NCBI GenBank assembly: GCA_963921425.1
Contig: OY992832.1
Span: 10,911,249-10,975,248 of the forward strand
Direction of reading: 5' to 3'
From: Dryas octopetala
Lineage: Eukaryota > Streptophyta > Magnoliopsida > Rosales > Rosaceae
Length of the DNA: 64,000 nt
Part shown: piece by piece, positions 52,017 through 64,000 of the stretch
Numbering within the stretch: the stretch's first letter is position 1
How the letters are laid out: every line of letters begins with the position of its first letter
Translations under genes and position numbers: made by a program
Notes under the pieces: generated by a model
Databases searched by the model: none
Told to the model about the DNA's origin: nothing
Seen by the model: the letters and a program-made list of their open reading frames with translations, nothing else

Positions 52017-53515
52017 CTACTGTGACAAAGCACTTGTGTTGTAGACAAGAAGAGCACCCCCTGCAAGAATGCCAACTAGGGTAACAGCCCAGATGGCCAA
52101 GCCAGTAATACCTGCAATTCATGCATATATATTATTACTTAGTTATGTTCAATTTAATTCACCTCCCAAAATATTAGTATATTAATAGTTGCTTACCACC
52201 AGCATAGACATCACCAGTTGGGGACCATTCATCAGTGTTATAGATGGGACTGCATATCAATCAGCAGAAATTAACTTAGCAATTGATTGCATGCAGTAGT
52301 TTGAAGATTACAAGTTTATAACAATTAAAAGGATAGTCCTTCTCAACCAACAAAGACTTCATTTTTTATATATTGTCAATGCAGAAAAGTTTTACAGAGT
52401 CAGTATAAAATTCTAATTGTTTGAAAATTAAATTGAGAACAATTTTCGAGTCTCACAACCAGTCTAGCATAAATATTGTGCCACATGAATTTAAGGCGTG
52501 TGATTATTTTCCAGTCAATTTATGATAATTCAAGTCTACCATCATGTTTATGTAAATTAAAGGGTGCCAATGAATTAAAATAGTATTATAAGAATTTTAG
52601 ACATGCAAATTTTAACCCTTTCCCAAAACAAGGAGAATCTAAATTCAAGAGTAAAAGCAAACAGAATAGTGAAAATTAATGAAGAATCACACATGATATG
52701 GCGTATTAAATGAAGTTGTACCTGTATCCATCAACATTAGCACCATATTTGTCTACATACTGGTAGACACCCTTTCCCTGAACCAAGTTTAAAGTTCAAA
52801 AAATTACAAGCAGATTGGATATATGTCAGAAGGTTAAAGTGTAACAAGTAATCAAGCATCTAATGAAAAAAGTTTTGAACAGGGCAGTCGTAACACGACC
52901 ACCAAGTGCTATGACACCATGTGTTCTATATGTTTTAAAAGACTCTAAATTTTACTTGAAATAAACACACATGCGAGTAATCAATGGAGATCGAGCCATA
53001 CTCGTGGCACGACTATAATCTAATATGCATGCCCTTAATTATGCACATGAAATAAAATATAAAAACCACCATATCTGCAATTAGTTGTCTTAATTTATAA
53101 AAGGCCTCAAAAGCTTTGCTGGGTACGTAGTGAATATATATATATATGAATGGTAGCAAAAAAGACCAAATAATTAATTACCCTAGGCTTCCTCCCGGAG
53201 GCATCAACGCCATTCCTCAAGTTCATGCCACCACCGGTTCCTGCAGCACATACATGCATTTTATTTGTTATCAAAATCAAACCCAGAATTCTATGTATGT
53301 ATATTTATCAAACAGTTGATGTGCATGCAAATTAAGGCAGGTCTCTGCGCATACATACCATAGGGCGTTTCAGTCTTGATCTTCTTGACACCACTGGCTT
53401 GCACCTTGAATGAAGATGAACTCCTGGAAAGAGAGGGGAGGCCTCTCACTGCTGACTTCTCAACAGTGAAAGGAGATGGTTTGAGGCTCACTGAAGCCAT
53501 AACTGAGGCTGCCAT
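52017..53515 (-). CDS. PSBR: Photosystem II 10-kDa polypeptide PsbR
   Basis: Thylakoid subunit that helps hold the oxygen-evolving proteins (PsbP/PsbQ) on photosystem II. Five exons, 53515-53359, 53240-53182, 52777-52722, 52249-52197 and 52111-52017, give 420 nt and 139 aa, the normal length. Residues 1-40 are a Ser-rich chloroplast transit peptide ending at FKVQA. The mature part reads [20 protein letters not shown], then [20 protein letters not shown] and [15 protein letters not shown]. One C-terminal membrane helix follows ([19 protein letters not shown]). All phases agree. A CTG/CTT repeat sits just upstream of the ATG, and G-box cacgtggca motifs lie in the promoter (near 53655 and 53785). 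Confidence 0.96.
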
Positions 53516-53530
53516 TTACAGTTTACTCAG

Positions 53531-53566
53531 GCTGCTGCTGCTGCTGCTGCTTCTGCTTCTGCTTCT
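53531..53566 (-). repeat. Trinucleotide repeat in the PSBR 5' UTR
   Basis: Six to seven CTG units followed by CTT/CTG units; in the transcript this reads (AGAAGC)n(AGC)n, ending about 15 nt before the start codon. Confidence 0.85.
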
Positions 53567-54328
53567 TTGTTGATTGTTTATCGCGTGGTGTGTGGCTTCT
53601 AAGTTCTTGAATAATAATCACAGTGACCATGGAGAAGTGATTGCTGTGGTGACACGTGGCACTGCTTCTGTGGTTGGTTCTGGATATGATATTTCAAACA
53701 TTATCATTTATCAAAGTGGGAAGAATGTTTTCTATTAATTCTATTGGAGACATGCAAATCCACGAGCCTATCTTGTATCGTGACACGTGGACATGCAAAT
53801 CCACGAGACTTGAATTGTCCACTACTACATTTTTTTTCTTAATTCTTCTAATTCTTTAGTAGATGATTATAAGTTATAACTTATGCATGAGATCTCTTTT
53901 TCTTGTTTATCTTTAGAGAGAATTCGAATTTGAGACGTTTTTCAATATAGTAGTGAGAAAAATCACTCACTATAAGCTAATTCGTATGAATTACAAAACT
54001 CTTAAATTTCACACAATAGAGTGGGAAAGTACATTGGTGGAGCGCAAATAGCTCCCATTAATTTTGGATACTAAAATCATAAGAACATGAAATCACAGAT
54101 ATCGATTTATTCCTTTTACAAAAAGAATTTGAGTTGAACTTGAATATTTCTTCCTCTATAGCTCATAACTTCATATTGAACACCAAATTCATAAAATTGA
54201 GTTGCATAGCAATTTGCTTACAACTTTGAGATTATTTTTCCAAGTAGAGTCAAATCAAATTACACACTTCAGCAATAAGTACCAAATACAAAAGAAAAGA
54301 AAGCAAATTACTTGTTAAACTCATAACA
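53567..54328. other. PSBR promoter, then 3' flank of the oxidoreductase gene
   Basis: 53570-53830 holds two CACGTGG motifs, fitting a light- or ABA-regulated promoter on the minus strand. Beyond about 53900 the sequence is AT-rich. No further gene. Confidence 0.5.
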
Positions 54329-57300
54329 CTATGATTGCCATAAGGAGCTGAGGATCTCTGTAAGCTTTGAAGCTGCAGCCATGCCACTAACTATAGCACC
54401 TTCAACATTGGGACTAACACAGAAATCACCACAGATGGCAAGCCTCTTGTTCCCATCCCAAAGGCATCTCTCCTCTCTGGCTATGCTTGTAGCTGGAAAA
54501 GCACTTCCCCTATAAACAAAACCCAAAAGTTATCACATAGCCTTTACAGCACTGTAGAGCAGCAAGATGAATTCAAATTAACTCGAAAGAAGTTTTTACG
54601 GCACCATCTAATGGAATGTAACTAAGTGGTTATAAATTCTCACCACCTAAATCAAAATCCAAATTATAACCAACCCAGAAAGGGATAGAGAGGCATGATC
54701 ATTCAGGCTCATTCAGCCTGAAAATGGAGGTAAAATTTGGCCTGGACCGTCTTTTCAGCCTAATATTTAGTCACCATATTGAACTGAATGGCCTGAGCTC
54801 AAACAGTTCTTTTATTTATATTTTTGTATCTTATCTGTCAGCTAGCACTAGAACTTTGACTCTAGAATACATACTAACCATCTATGAGCTTTCCTGAAGA
54901 AGGGCTGCGAAATATTAAATCCCAGGCTTTGCAATTCTTGGAATAGTTCTTCAGCCACTTTTGTCAATATTGCATCTGAAGGTTTCTGAAGTCCAGTTTG
55001 AGCAATTATCCTCTGAGCATACTCCATTGTTGAAAGCAAAATCCATCGCTCACTTTATAAACACAAAAAGAAAAAAGAAAAAAGAAAAAAGACAGAAGAT
55101 AGAAGATAGAAATGATAACACACATTGAAAATAAAAATAAACTAAAACAGAGGTTGATCATTATATGTCAGGAATACCTAGAGGTAGAACGGCCAGGCTT
55201 GCTGCTGTCACAATGAGCCCAGCTTAAAACTTCAGAATTTCTGATTGAGAACCCTTTAAAGGGTATCTGAGTCAGAGATTAGGCACCAGGGTCACCCCAT
55301 GTAAAATAAATGTTCATTCAAATATATGATAACATGCAACCCGTTAAAGGTAACATGAAGCCTAAACCAAGCATCCCAAGAGAAAAGAAGGATGATGAAA
55401 CATGTAGAGTTTTATGGCTCAACAAAGTTTGCAGGTGACTATATAGTTTACTTATGGATGCACAATAAATATCTTACTGATGACAGAGGCTCTGCAAATG
55501 CTATCATGAGAGCAAAGCACGGGCGAACAGGAATATCTTTTAACTTAACTGCCAGCTCTGGAACTAAATTAAAATCTGCAAAGATCACAAATGGTTAGGA
55601 TGCACTTATGTTATTCTTCAGCAACAGTAGCTGTATCAAGCATTGCCACTTAATAGTTAATACATAGTCCTTGGTTGTGAAAAGAAAAATAGGTTCTTAC
55701 ACACAAAATACTGTAGACATTTATCTACGAGTAAACAAAAAGAACTTGAAGGAGAACATTCATACCAAGAGGTGGTGGTCTTCCTGTAACACTTGTAAAC
55801 CTGGGTGAAACTATGGTTTTGTCTGTTGCAACCACTCCCTTAAACTGACCAAGATTTTGTCCGTCCAAACCCATCAATGACCACAAATTTTCATCCTCTA
55901 GCCACTCCAATCTCCCGACACTCACCCCAAACTTACTTTCCACTCCTAAAGAAAATAGAGTACAAAATAAATAAGCAATTTTTAAGTACACATTCAACCT
56001 CGAATGGAAATCATTCCAATGGAAAGACAGTAGAATAAAACATACCAGGCTCACGGCATAATGCTCTACATACAGAATTCATGCCTGGGATACCCACATA
56101 TCTCTTACTTATTAATCCTTCCTAAATGAAATTGATATTCAGAAAAAAAAATATATATATATATATATCTCCAAACAAAAGACAATCACACGCATACATG
56201 TAGGTGCCCTTATGTTATAATTTTGCAGTCAATCCACTATAGCATTAGTTAGATTGCTACACAATATAATATATATCGTATGTTCTGTCATTTCAAAATA
56301 TAATATAATTAAGGTTTTGGTAAGGTTGGCAGAGATGACATGTCTCAGAGATAAAATGGATTATGGAAGGCTCTGCAGAAAATTAACAATAGCCACAGCA
56401 ATGATTAAATTATGAAGAAAACAACAAGTTAAAAAGAATGTCATAGAGCAAATTAATATCCACAAAGCCCATATTAGTACAGTTTGGAGTCAACTTAACA
56501 CAAATGCTAAAAACACACAGTAATAAATCAAACATAGCCCCTGACCTGGGGCTTGGGGCTAGGAAGTGGAGAGAGGGATTAATGATTTTATTCAACATGA
56601 AGCATGGTATCAATGAGTTAGCCTATTTCACAAATGAAATATGTTGCCAAGCATTATAAAACATGTTTGTTGATTAAAGCAATACTCGCATACCTGTTCT
56701 GGGTCAACAAATTTGTTGGAAGCACGATCAAAACACCCAATTTTCTCTTTCCAGCAAGCAACAAGATCCTTTGATTCCCACTCACAAACAAGACCCAGAA
56801 TCTCGGTGTTGTTGGCATTGAAAAATGGAGCACCATGGTCAAACAATAGCTCCCTCCCATCTTCAACAACTTCTCTATACGAAAAAAGGATAACATAACT
56901 AAATTTGTAGTGACTGAAAGGAAAAAACTCATATTTTACAACTCCTTCCCACATTTAATAGCTTCGCCATTTGAATTTCCAAATAACACCAAAATCATAA
57001 GAAATGCTAAATGTAATACAAGTTTTACAAATTTTAGTTTTCAATGGTCTAATTTTATTATAAAGAATCAAATTATAAAGGGATTCAAACTTGTAATATT
57101 ATTCTGTGTGCCCAAATATTCTCATTAACCAAACAGAGCAAATATAATAAGCAAAACCCATTTCTGATAAATTATGACATTTAAATAACATATAATTAAA
57201 ATCAACTGCACATTTCAGCCCTCAATTATGTGAAAAGTTTTAGAAAAAATGGATGCAGAACAAGAAAGAGACCTTCTTTGAGACATGCGGCCACCAGGGC

Positions 57301-57516
57301 CTCTGGCAGACTCGAACAAAGTGACAGACACTCCATTTCTGGCAAGACTTGAAGCACACACTGCTCCTGAAACTACGTATTGAATTTTAACAAAAACCCC
57401 ATTGATCAGATATATTTTAATAAAAATAAATAAAAATTAAGGGAAACCAGCAAAAGGGGTTTTGATGGCTCACTTCCACTTCCCACAACTGCAACCTTGG
57501 CGCTTTTCATAATCAT
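54329..57516 (-). CDS. Renalase-like FAD/NAD(P)-binding oxidoreductase
   Basis: Nine exons: 57516-57474, 57372-57273, 56874-56694, 56121-56046, 55945-55766, 55575-55478, 55266-55178, 55052-54879, 54509-54329. They total 1122 nt and 373 aa with all phases consistent. The Rossmann motif is VVGSGISG (10-17), with Glu35 ending the second strand (VTLFESARGPGGRM). The C-terminal LAICGDFCVSPNVEGAIVSG is the second FAD contact typical of amine-oxidase/renalase folds. It resembles Arabidopsis At3g04650; substrate unknown. Exon 2 uses acceptor acgtag before TTTCAGG, which gives GSGISGAVCAS; the next AG would lose ISG. There is no clear transit peptide: the FAD motif starts at residue 8. Confidence 0.92.
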
Positions 57517-58744
57517 ATGTTGTCTGTCTCTTCTTCTGTTCTGTTCTGTTCTGCTCTTTCCTTCCGACCGTCGGTTCAGTTCAGTGTGTATGACTCAGCT
57601 GACAACTGAGAAGTGAGAACTTCGAAGAAGAGAGATATAGCCCCGCTTCCCGGCACAAAAAAGTGGTAGTTGGTAGTTTCGCATGGATTGGGCTGGGCCC
57701 AACACGTTATATTGGGCCGGACTATTATATCGTTGCGGATTGATTCAAGCCTGATCTTGCGGGTCGTTGACGGGAAACGGGCTCAATTGAACGGCCAACC
57801 ACTCTGTTTGGGTATTTTAACAATTTTTAATTTTTAATTTTTAATTTTTCTAAATAATGACTTTATTTTTAATATTTTAGTTATTGTAAGCAAAAGGATA
57901 ATAGTTTTGACATCACATTAACGTCACATAGTATTATAGTCATATAACAAAATTTCTCAAAACAAGACACCAAGTCATTTTGTTTTTAATATAATGCATA
58001 CCATGTCATTCAAAGTTGACATCAATATCAAAATGTGAACACCATAACTCTCATTTTAAGAAAAGAGAAGCCTAGAGTTTTTCTTATTTATTAACCATTT
58101 TTTATGGTGAGAATTTATTATCCCTATTCAGGGAAAGTCTTCGTGAAACCCACTAGGAGTCGGGACATAATTATTTGTCATTATTTTCTAATTAGGACTT
58201 AAGACCATTGGTACTGTGTACGGATAAATACTTTCTAACACAACCTAATTATAGAATAATGTCTTGACCAAAAAACAAAACAAAAGAATAGTGTCTTTTT
58301 TTGTTTTTTTGGGTAAAACAAAATAATAGTGTCAAGCAGACTTTCTAGGAGAACAAAATCGAAATGTGTGAACGCGGATTCACTAAGGTCCACTAGAACG
58401 TAGTTGAAGTATTGAACGAATTATCCATCGTTAATTATTTAGTTTTATAAATTTGAATAAAATAACTATGATAAGAAAACAGCTCATTCCCATTCATTAA
58501 TATTTCTATAATTATGTTAAATTACATAACCCATTAAATTATTATAAACTTGATTGAACTCTTAATTTATTTTAGTCATAAACTCATAACCCAGTAAAAA
58601 TGAATAGGGGAATATTTCAAGTTCAAGATCTCACTCGTGTAATTTGCTTGTAATTGTAGGTTTTAAAGATTTTATTTTCAATGAGTAAGTGAATTATGGA
58701 GTTCTATTTGGAACAAATTATAATTTAATTGATTTGTATAATAT
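57517..58744. other. Promoter of the oxidoreductase and AT-rich spacer
   Basis: 57640-57790 carries GGGCC/GGGCT motifs (ggctgggcccaac, attgggccgg) like site II elements. The rest is AT-rich with no gene. Confidence 0.5.
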
Positions 58745-58754
58745 TTATAGAAAA

Positions 58755-59300
58755 GAGAAATTACAGATTTGGTCCATTTATTTTATACCTAGTTCAATTT
58801 TGGTCCACAATCTTTTTTAAGTTCTGTTTTGGTCCACTAATTGTTTCATTTATTCAATAAAGGTCCAGATTTGTGACTTTAAATCCTTTGGGTTGTGTTT
58901 TCTTCAATTATAATTGAAGTATAAGTTATATTTTATCATTCCTTAGTCATAAAAACAAATTTGGAGAATTATAATCTAAGAGAATTGAGATTAGGTGAAA
59001 TTTGAAAAATTGGCAGTTTCAGATACCCTACTTTGGGGTCAATTATCTTGAGTTTTAGTACTTCAATTTGAATGATCTTTATATGTTTGTAAAGAAGAAA
59101 TGCATAGCTTTAAAATAAGTATATATTTGCTGAATTTGGGTGAGATTTGATAGGATAAAAGACAGACCAAATTTGAGAAAACAAATCTGGACCTTTATTG
59201 AACAAGTGAAATAATTAGTGGATCAAAACAGAACTTAAAAAAATTATGTACCAAAATTGAACTAGGTATAAAATAATTGGACTAAATCTGCAATTTCCTG
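58755..59300 (+). mobile_element. Mutator-type MITE, copy 1 (546 bp)
   Basis: A perfect 10-bp duplication TTATAGAAAA flanks it (58745-58754 and 59301-59310). Terminal inverted repeats of about 120 bp start gagaaattacagatttggtc and, from the other side, caggaaattgcagatttagt. The core is not symmetrical and defines an orientation. Same family as the element at 59568. Confidence 0.88.
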
Positions 59301-59567
59301 TTATAGAAAAAAAAGGAAAAGAAGCAGAAATGCCAGAAAATTGAAGGAGACGCAGTAATCAAAGCGTGAGAGTGACAAGCAAGTGACGACTGGCCGACTG
59401 GGTCGCGGTGACGTTGAAGCTTGACTTTTTGACAAGTTCCATTGATCCATTCTACATTTGTACTCTTAACAAGCGAGTGGTTTAGTCTACGCGCCACTTA
59501 TCTTACTTCAACTCCTATTCCTCCAATCTATATATAAAACCCAGCTACTTCAACATGTCATATTTTA

Positions 59568-60115
59568 GAGGAAATTACAGATTTAGTCCAGTTATTTTAT
59601 ACCTAGTTCAATTTTGGTCCACAATCTTTTTTTAGTTCTGTTTTGGTCCACTAATTGTTTCACTTGTTCAATAAAGGTCCAGATTTGTTTTCTCAAATTT
59701 GGCCTATTTTTTACCCTATCAAATCTCACCCAAATTCAGCAAATATATACTTATTTTAAAGCTATGCATTTCTTCTTTACAACCATATAAAGATCATTCA
59801 AATTGGAGTTCTAAAACTCAAGATAATTGACCCTAAAGTAGGGTACCCAAAACTGCCAATTTTTCAAATTTCACCAAATCTCAATTCTCTTAGATTATAA
59901 TACTCCAAATTTGTTTTTATGACTAAGAAATGATGAAATATAACTTATACTTCAATTATAATTGAAGAAAACACAACCCAAAAGATTTAAAGTCACAAAT
60001 CTGGACCTTTATTGAACAAATGAAACAATTAGTGGACCAAAACAGAACTTAAAAAAGATCGTGGACCAAAATTGAACTAGGTATAAAATAAGTGGACCAA
60101 ATCTGTAATTTCCTC
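59568..60115 (-). mobile_element. Mutator-type MITE, copy 2 (548 bp), inverted
   Basis: A 9-bp duplication CATATTTTA flanks it (59559-59567 and 60116-60124). The outer 13 bases gaggaaattacag are perfect inverted repeats. The core is the reverse complement of copy 1, so the two elements inserted independently in opposite orientation, 267 bp apart. Copy 2 lies in the promoter region of the following kinase gene. Confidence 0.88.
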
Positions 60116-60124
60116 CATATTTTA

Positions 60125-61008
60125 TATGGTGGGGTTTGTAGCCTTTGGCTTATTTTATGAAGTAAGTCTCAGCCTGGCAGATCACAATTCACACATAAAG
60201 AGAGAAAATTCAAAGGGGGCGTACGCAAACCATTGTAGACTTTGCCGAGACTACTACTGCCTTGTCCCTTCCCATTCACATTAATTCACAAAGCCCAAAC
60301 TTTGGTTTTTATTTCTCTCCTCCAAAACCCATTATTCTCTTAACCAGCAAGAAGCCAACAACTCTCTCTTTCCGTCTCTGAGCACCTGAGGTAGTTTTCT
60401 CTTCTGGGTCTTTTTCAATTTTCTCTCTTTTATAGTTATTTTGTTGCCCTTTGCTTGCTTTGAGTTTCTTAGTTCTGGATAAGTCTGTAACTTACCAAGG
60501 TGATTTTTTGTTGTGTTTTGTTCAACCTGTCTTTATTCTCCTGTTGAGCTTGTTTTGTTTTTGGCTTTTGGTTAACTTTTAGTTTTGTTTAATGTTAATG
60601 ATCGTACCCTTTGATTAAATTGACTGATTCAAAACCAAAATTCAAAGAAAGACCCCATGATGAGTGTTCTTCATCCGGGTCTTTATCTAGTTAATATCAT
60701 CGGTTCATCATAAACAACCCAATTGATTTTTTTTGCACTGTTTTGCTGGTTTCTAAATAAATAAGAATTTTGGAGTCAATGCAGGCTTCATTATCTGTAT
60801 TGGATTACAAATAATAAACAGGAGTTGGAAGAAAATTTACATCCTACTCAAATCCTTTGATACTGCATTTGCATACAATTGTGCTTTTGGAAACAGGTGT
60901 TCTTACAATGGTTCAGTTTGGCAGGTCTTGAAGTGGTTTTGTTTGAAGCATTTGTTGACTGTTGATCTTGAAAGCGTGGTAACCGGTAACTGCTATATCA
61001 TACCAGTA
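60125..61008 (+). other. Promoter and 5' UTR of the CRPK1-like kinase
   Basis: The leader probably begins near 60170-60350 (CT-rich). A 5' UTR intron is plausible, with donor gag|gtagttttc near 60391 and an acceptor near 60896 (ggaaacag). No coding sequence before 61009. Confidence 0.5.
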
Positions 61009-63276
61009 ATGACTTGTTTTTCCTGGTTACTCGGTAGGAGGTTGGGCTCATCAAGAAAACTCGGTTTTGATGTTGATGAAGGTAAGCTGCAACTCTGATC
61101 ACAGTAATGATAGTGAAGCATGAGAAATGTTCTGGACAGATTATTTTTTCTACAAAATACTTCCATTTTGGGATCGATATACTAGAGCTACCAAAAGTTT
61201 TCTCAATGGGATCTATTTTGGTGCCTGTAGCATTACTCTTCTGATATTATTTGTTCATTGACAAAGTCATAAACCCAAAATAAGATACTCTTCTTTTGAC
61301 TTCAAATGTCCCAAAGTATTTTTTTTCATGCCTACCCATAAGTTTCTAAATAGGTTTTTTCCGTGAACAGATGTTTTTGGCATTCATGATGTTGAACTAT
61401 ACACTTACAAAGAGTTGAGAATTGCAACTGAAGATTTTAGTCCTGCCAATAAAATCGGGGAAGGCGGTTTTGGTTCTGTCTATAAGGTATCTGTAGATAT
61501 TGCTTATTTTAACATCCGTTTTTGTATATAGCTTATTTTATCATTGGCTAATTAGTATCATAATTGATATATTCTTTCTCCCTTGTGAGTTGTGAATGAC
61601 ACCTATTTGAATTGCAATTGTGGATATTAGGGGACACTTAGAGATGGAAAAATTGCTGCTATAAAAGTTCTTTCAGCTGAATCAAAGCAAGGGTTGAAGG
61701 AGTTTTTGACTGAGATTGATGTGATCTCAAAAATAGAGCATGAAAATCTAGTTAAGCTCTATGGCTGTTGTGTTGAAGAAAACCAAAGAATTTTGGTCTA
61801 CAACTACCTCGAGAATAATAGTCTTGCACAAACTCTGATTGGTAATTATACAGCCTTGTTCTTGACTCTTGAGCTTCCTTGCTGGTGTTTAAAAGTGAGT
61901 GTTCGTGTGTGACATGTGTCCATGCATGTTATCTACTGTGCTTGGTATCATAAAGGAGTAATTCCATGCAATGATGCAAATAGTTTTCAGAAATTATGTT
62001 AAGTACATAGTTCTATTTTCTTGCCTTATATAGTATGAGTTGTGCATTTTCTGTTATCTTACGTCCAGTGATCTTTTGCCATTAGAACTGAAATTGTCCT
62101 TGTCTGATATCAGTTTGTTTATTCTTGTGATTCATGTCCTTAAACTATTTCATTTCAGGTGGAGGTCACAGTAGTATCCAGTTTAGTTGGCGAACACGGC
62201 GTGGAATATGCATCGGGATTGCATGTGGGCTTGCCTTCCTTCATGAGGAAGTACGTCCACATATTATTCACAGAGATATCAAAGCAAGCAATATTTTGCT
62301 TGACAAAGATCTGATGCCTAAAATTGCAGATTTTGGTCTTGCAAAACTTATCCCCCCCAACATGACTCATGTTAGCACACGTGTGGCAGGAACAATGTAA
62401 GCTGTGAATTGTGATCTTTCTCTTTCCCTTTAGAACTGGGCAATTGATATTCAAATCTTTTTTTTTGTTTCAGAACTACAAATTTTTTCTTTTCAGGAAA
62501 ACAAAATTCATATTGACAATAAATTTAGAAACTTGATCATGACATTGTTTTACATACTTTGTGTTTACACTTGTGGATCACATAAATGATAAAACAGTGG
62601 TCAGTTAGAAATCAATAAATCTATAGTCCCATACACAATATGTATAAATGAAAACTCATCTTGTTCACATTGTCCCATTTATTCCACTTTTTGGCTTTCT
62701 GGAGTGAATAGGACTTCTGAGTAGTTAACATTCTATATCATTTTTAGATAGCAACAATAACAGATTCTACTGGTGTATCTGTTGGGTGAATGATGCTCTG
62801 CCTTTGGTATGTATGGCAAGTAGATGCTATCATCATTAGTAAAAGTAGGCTTGAATGTATTTATGTGTACATGAAGTACTGAACTCCAGTAGGTTTAGTC
62901 ATTTGCTTCAACTTCCCCACAAACTAGTCTTACTATCAGAACAGGGGTTTAAGCATATGGTAATTGTCTGGTGCCGCTAAGCTTGAGTAGATCCTCTTAA
63001 AGGAACTCTGCAGAATTCCTCTCGAATAAACTCTTAACTTTAATATTCAATTACACAGTAATCAAAACCTCTCTCTTTCTCTCTCAGCATTGGATCTTTG
63101 TCTGGTGCTACTTGAGCGAAGTTGTCCCATAGGAACTCTGCATTGTCCCTCTTGAATAAGCTGTTAACATTAATAATCACTTACCAAAGTAATTAAAATC
63201 TCTCTCTTTATCTATGCTTTGGGTTTTTGTCTGGTGATGCTAAGCTTGAGTAAACTGTCCCAAAGGGACTGTTCAT

Positions 63277-63328
<52 letters not shown>

Positions 63329-64000
63329 TATCTTCCTTTGGATGTATCCCTATCTTTTTGTTGCTCTATCTTAATCCAAATATTTACTATCGTGTAATTA
63401 CATCTATATTTGTTGTTTTAGAGGTTATTTGGCACCAGAGTACGCAATACGAGGGCAATTGACAAGGAAAGCAGATGTTTATAGTTTTGGGGTCCTCCTT
63501 GTGGAAATAGTCAGCGGCAGATGTAATACAAATACACGACTACCAATCGAAGATCAGTATCTTCTTGAAAGGGTATGAATTTCAGATTTATTCTGTCCTC
63601 ACAAGCATTTTCTTCTATTTGTTGAAAATTTTAAATAAAGAAAACATTGAATGGAAATTGCATGTATAATACTCATATATGATTGGATGAAATTGCTTTG
63701 TTATTTCCCAGTTACTACACTTTTGTTTCTTGAGCTATTATGAAGAAAATTATAGAGTCAAGGAACAAAACCGTTATGACTGAAATGATCACTGTAATTT
63801 GGGTATAACTAAACTTTAACTTTCTGTTGTCATTGTTTTTTCTATTGGTCTTTGACATACTGGACTTACACTGATAAGGCTTCAGAAGTATTAAACATTC
63901 TTAGTTCTTTCACGTTATTTGGTGAGGGTGTTGCTGGAAAATTTTGTACAAATGTTTAGGCACATCAGTGACTGGTGCATTCTTCTGTTGCAGACATGGC
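61009..64000 (+). CDS. CRPK1: CRPK1-like serine/threonine kinase (At1g16670 group), cut by the window end
   Basis: Exons 61009-61081, 61371-61486, 61631-61841, 62159-62396, 63422-63572 and the first 7 bases of the next (63994-). Phases match throughout. Receptor-like cytoplasmic kinase without a signal peptide or membrane helix. Glycine loop [11 protein letters not shown], Lys75 ([10 protein letters not shown]), HRD 170-172, DFG 190-192 ([11 protein letters not shown]), then [20 protein letters not shown]. This is very close to Arabidopsis At1g16670, CRPK1, which phosphorylates 14-3-3 proteins in the cold response. Function here is inferred from that. The activation segment and catalytic residues are intact. 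The last third of the kinase domain and the C-terminus lie beyond 64000. Confidence 0.92.
62963..63275. repeat. Minisatellite in intron 4 of the CRPK1-like gene
   Basis: A unit of about 130 bp occurs nearly three times. It starts (t)tgtctggtg, followed by a variant of gctaagcttgagta, then ggaactctgca, cctcttgaataa(a/g)ct and ctctctcttt. The copies begin near 62966, 63099 and 63224 and have diverged. Confidence 0.75.
63279..63322. repeat. (TC)n microsatellite
   Basis: Twenty-two uninterrupted TC units immediately after the minisatellite in intron 4, probably polymorphic between individuals. Confidence 0.95.

Overview
The window is nuclear DNA of a flowering plant. It has spliced genes with GT-AG introns, a nuclear photosystem II gene (PsbR), two PPR genes, a NAC factor carrying a miR164 site, an S-domain receptor kinase, AT-rich spacers and many short non-autonomous transposons. 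Gene content and repeat style suggest a eudicot, plausibly a woody Rosaceae such as Prunus. That placement is inference; no single feature fixes the species.

Layout. 1-9.3 kb: an intact SD1-type S-receptor-like kinase (minus strand) lies between a broken and an intact copy of a duplicated PPR-DYW promoter and gene head. A PIF/Harbinger-type element sits 37 bp upstream of the kinase ATG. 9.9-18.2 kb: a palindrome-bearing MITE, a P-class PPR gene (At1g79080-like), a 25-codon ribosomal protein eL41 gene sharing a bidirectional promoter with a Snapin/BLOC1S7-like gene, and a two-member C/D snoRNA locus with its own telo-box/site II promoter. 18.2-30.2 kb: gene-poor and full of transposon fossils: a hAT-like MITE, a 1.3-kb Mutator-like element, a 2.1-kb element with TTTCG-rich ends, two further MITEs and a strong inverted repeat. 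30.2-31.5 kb: a single-exon DUF1645 gene (minus). 33.3-34.4 kb: a solo LTR. 35.7-40.8 kb: a 12-exon METTL25-like methyltransferase gene. 43.6-48.6 kb: NAC1 orthologue. 52.0-53.5 kb: PSBR (minus). 54.3-57.5 kb: a nine-exon renalase-like FAD oxidoreductase (minus). 58.8-60.1 kb: two copies of one Mutator-type MITE in opposite orientation. 61.0 kb to the end: a CRPK1-like (At1g16670-like) kinase that runs off the window.

For every multi-exon gene except the Snapin-like one, the exon model was built by hand from splice sites and sums to an uninterrupted frame. The Snapin-like gene's last exon is tentative. The genes form no operon-like unit. Themes they share are translation and RNA processing (eL41, snoRNAs, PPRs), photosynthesis (PsbR) and signalling (two kinases, NAC1). 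Recent sequence change is mostly transposon insertion into promoters, with visible target-site duplications at most elements.
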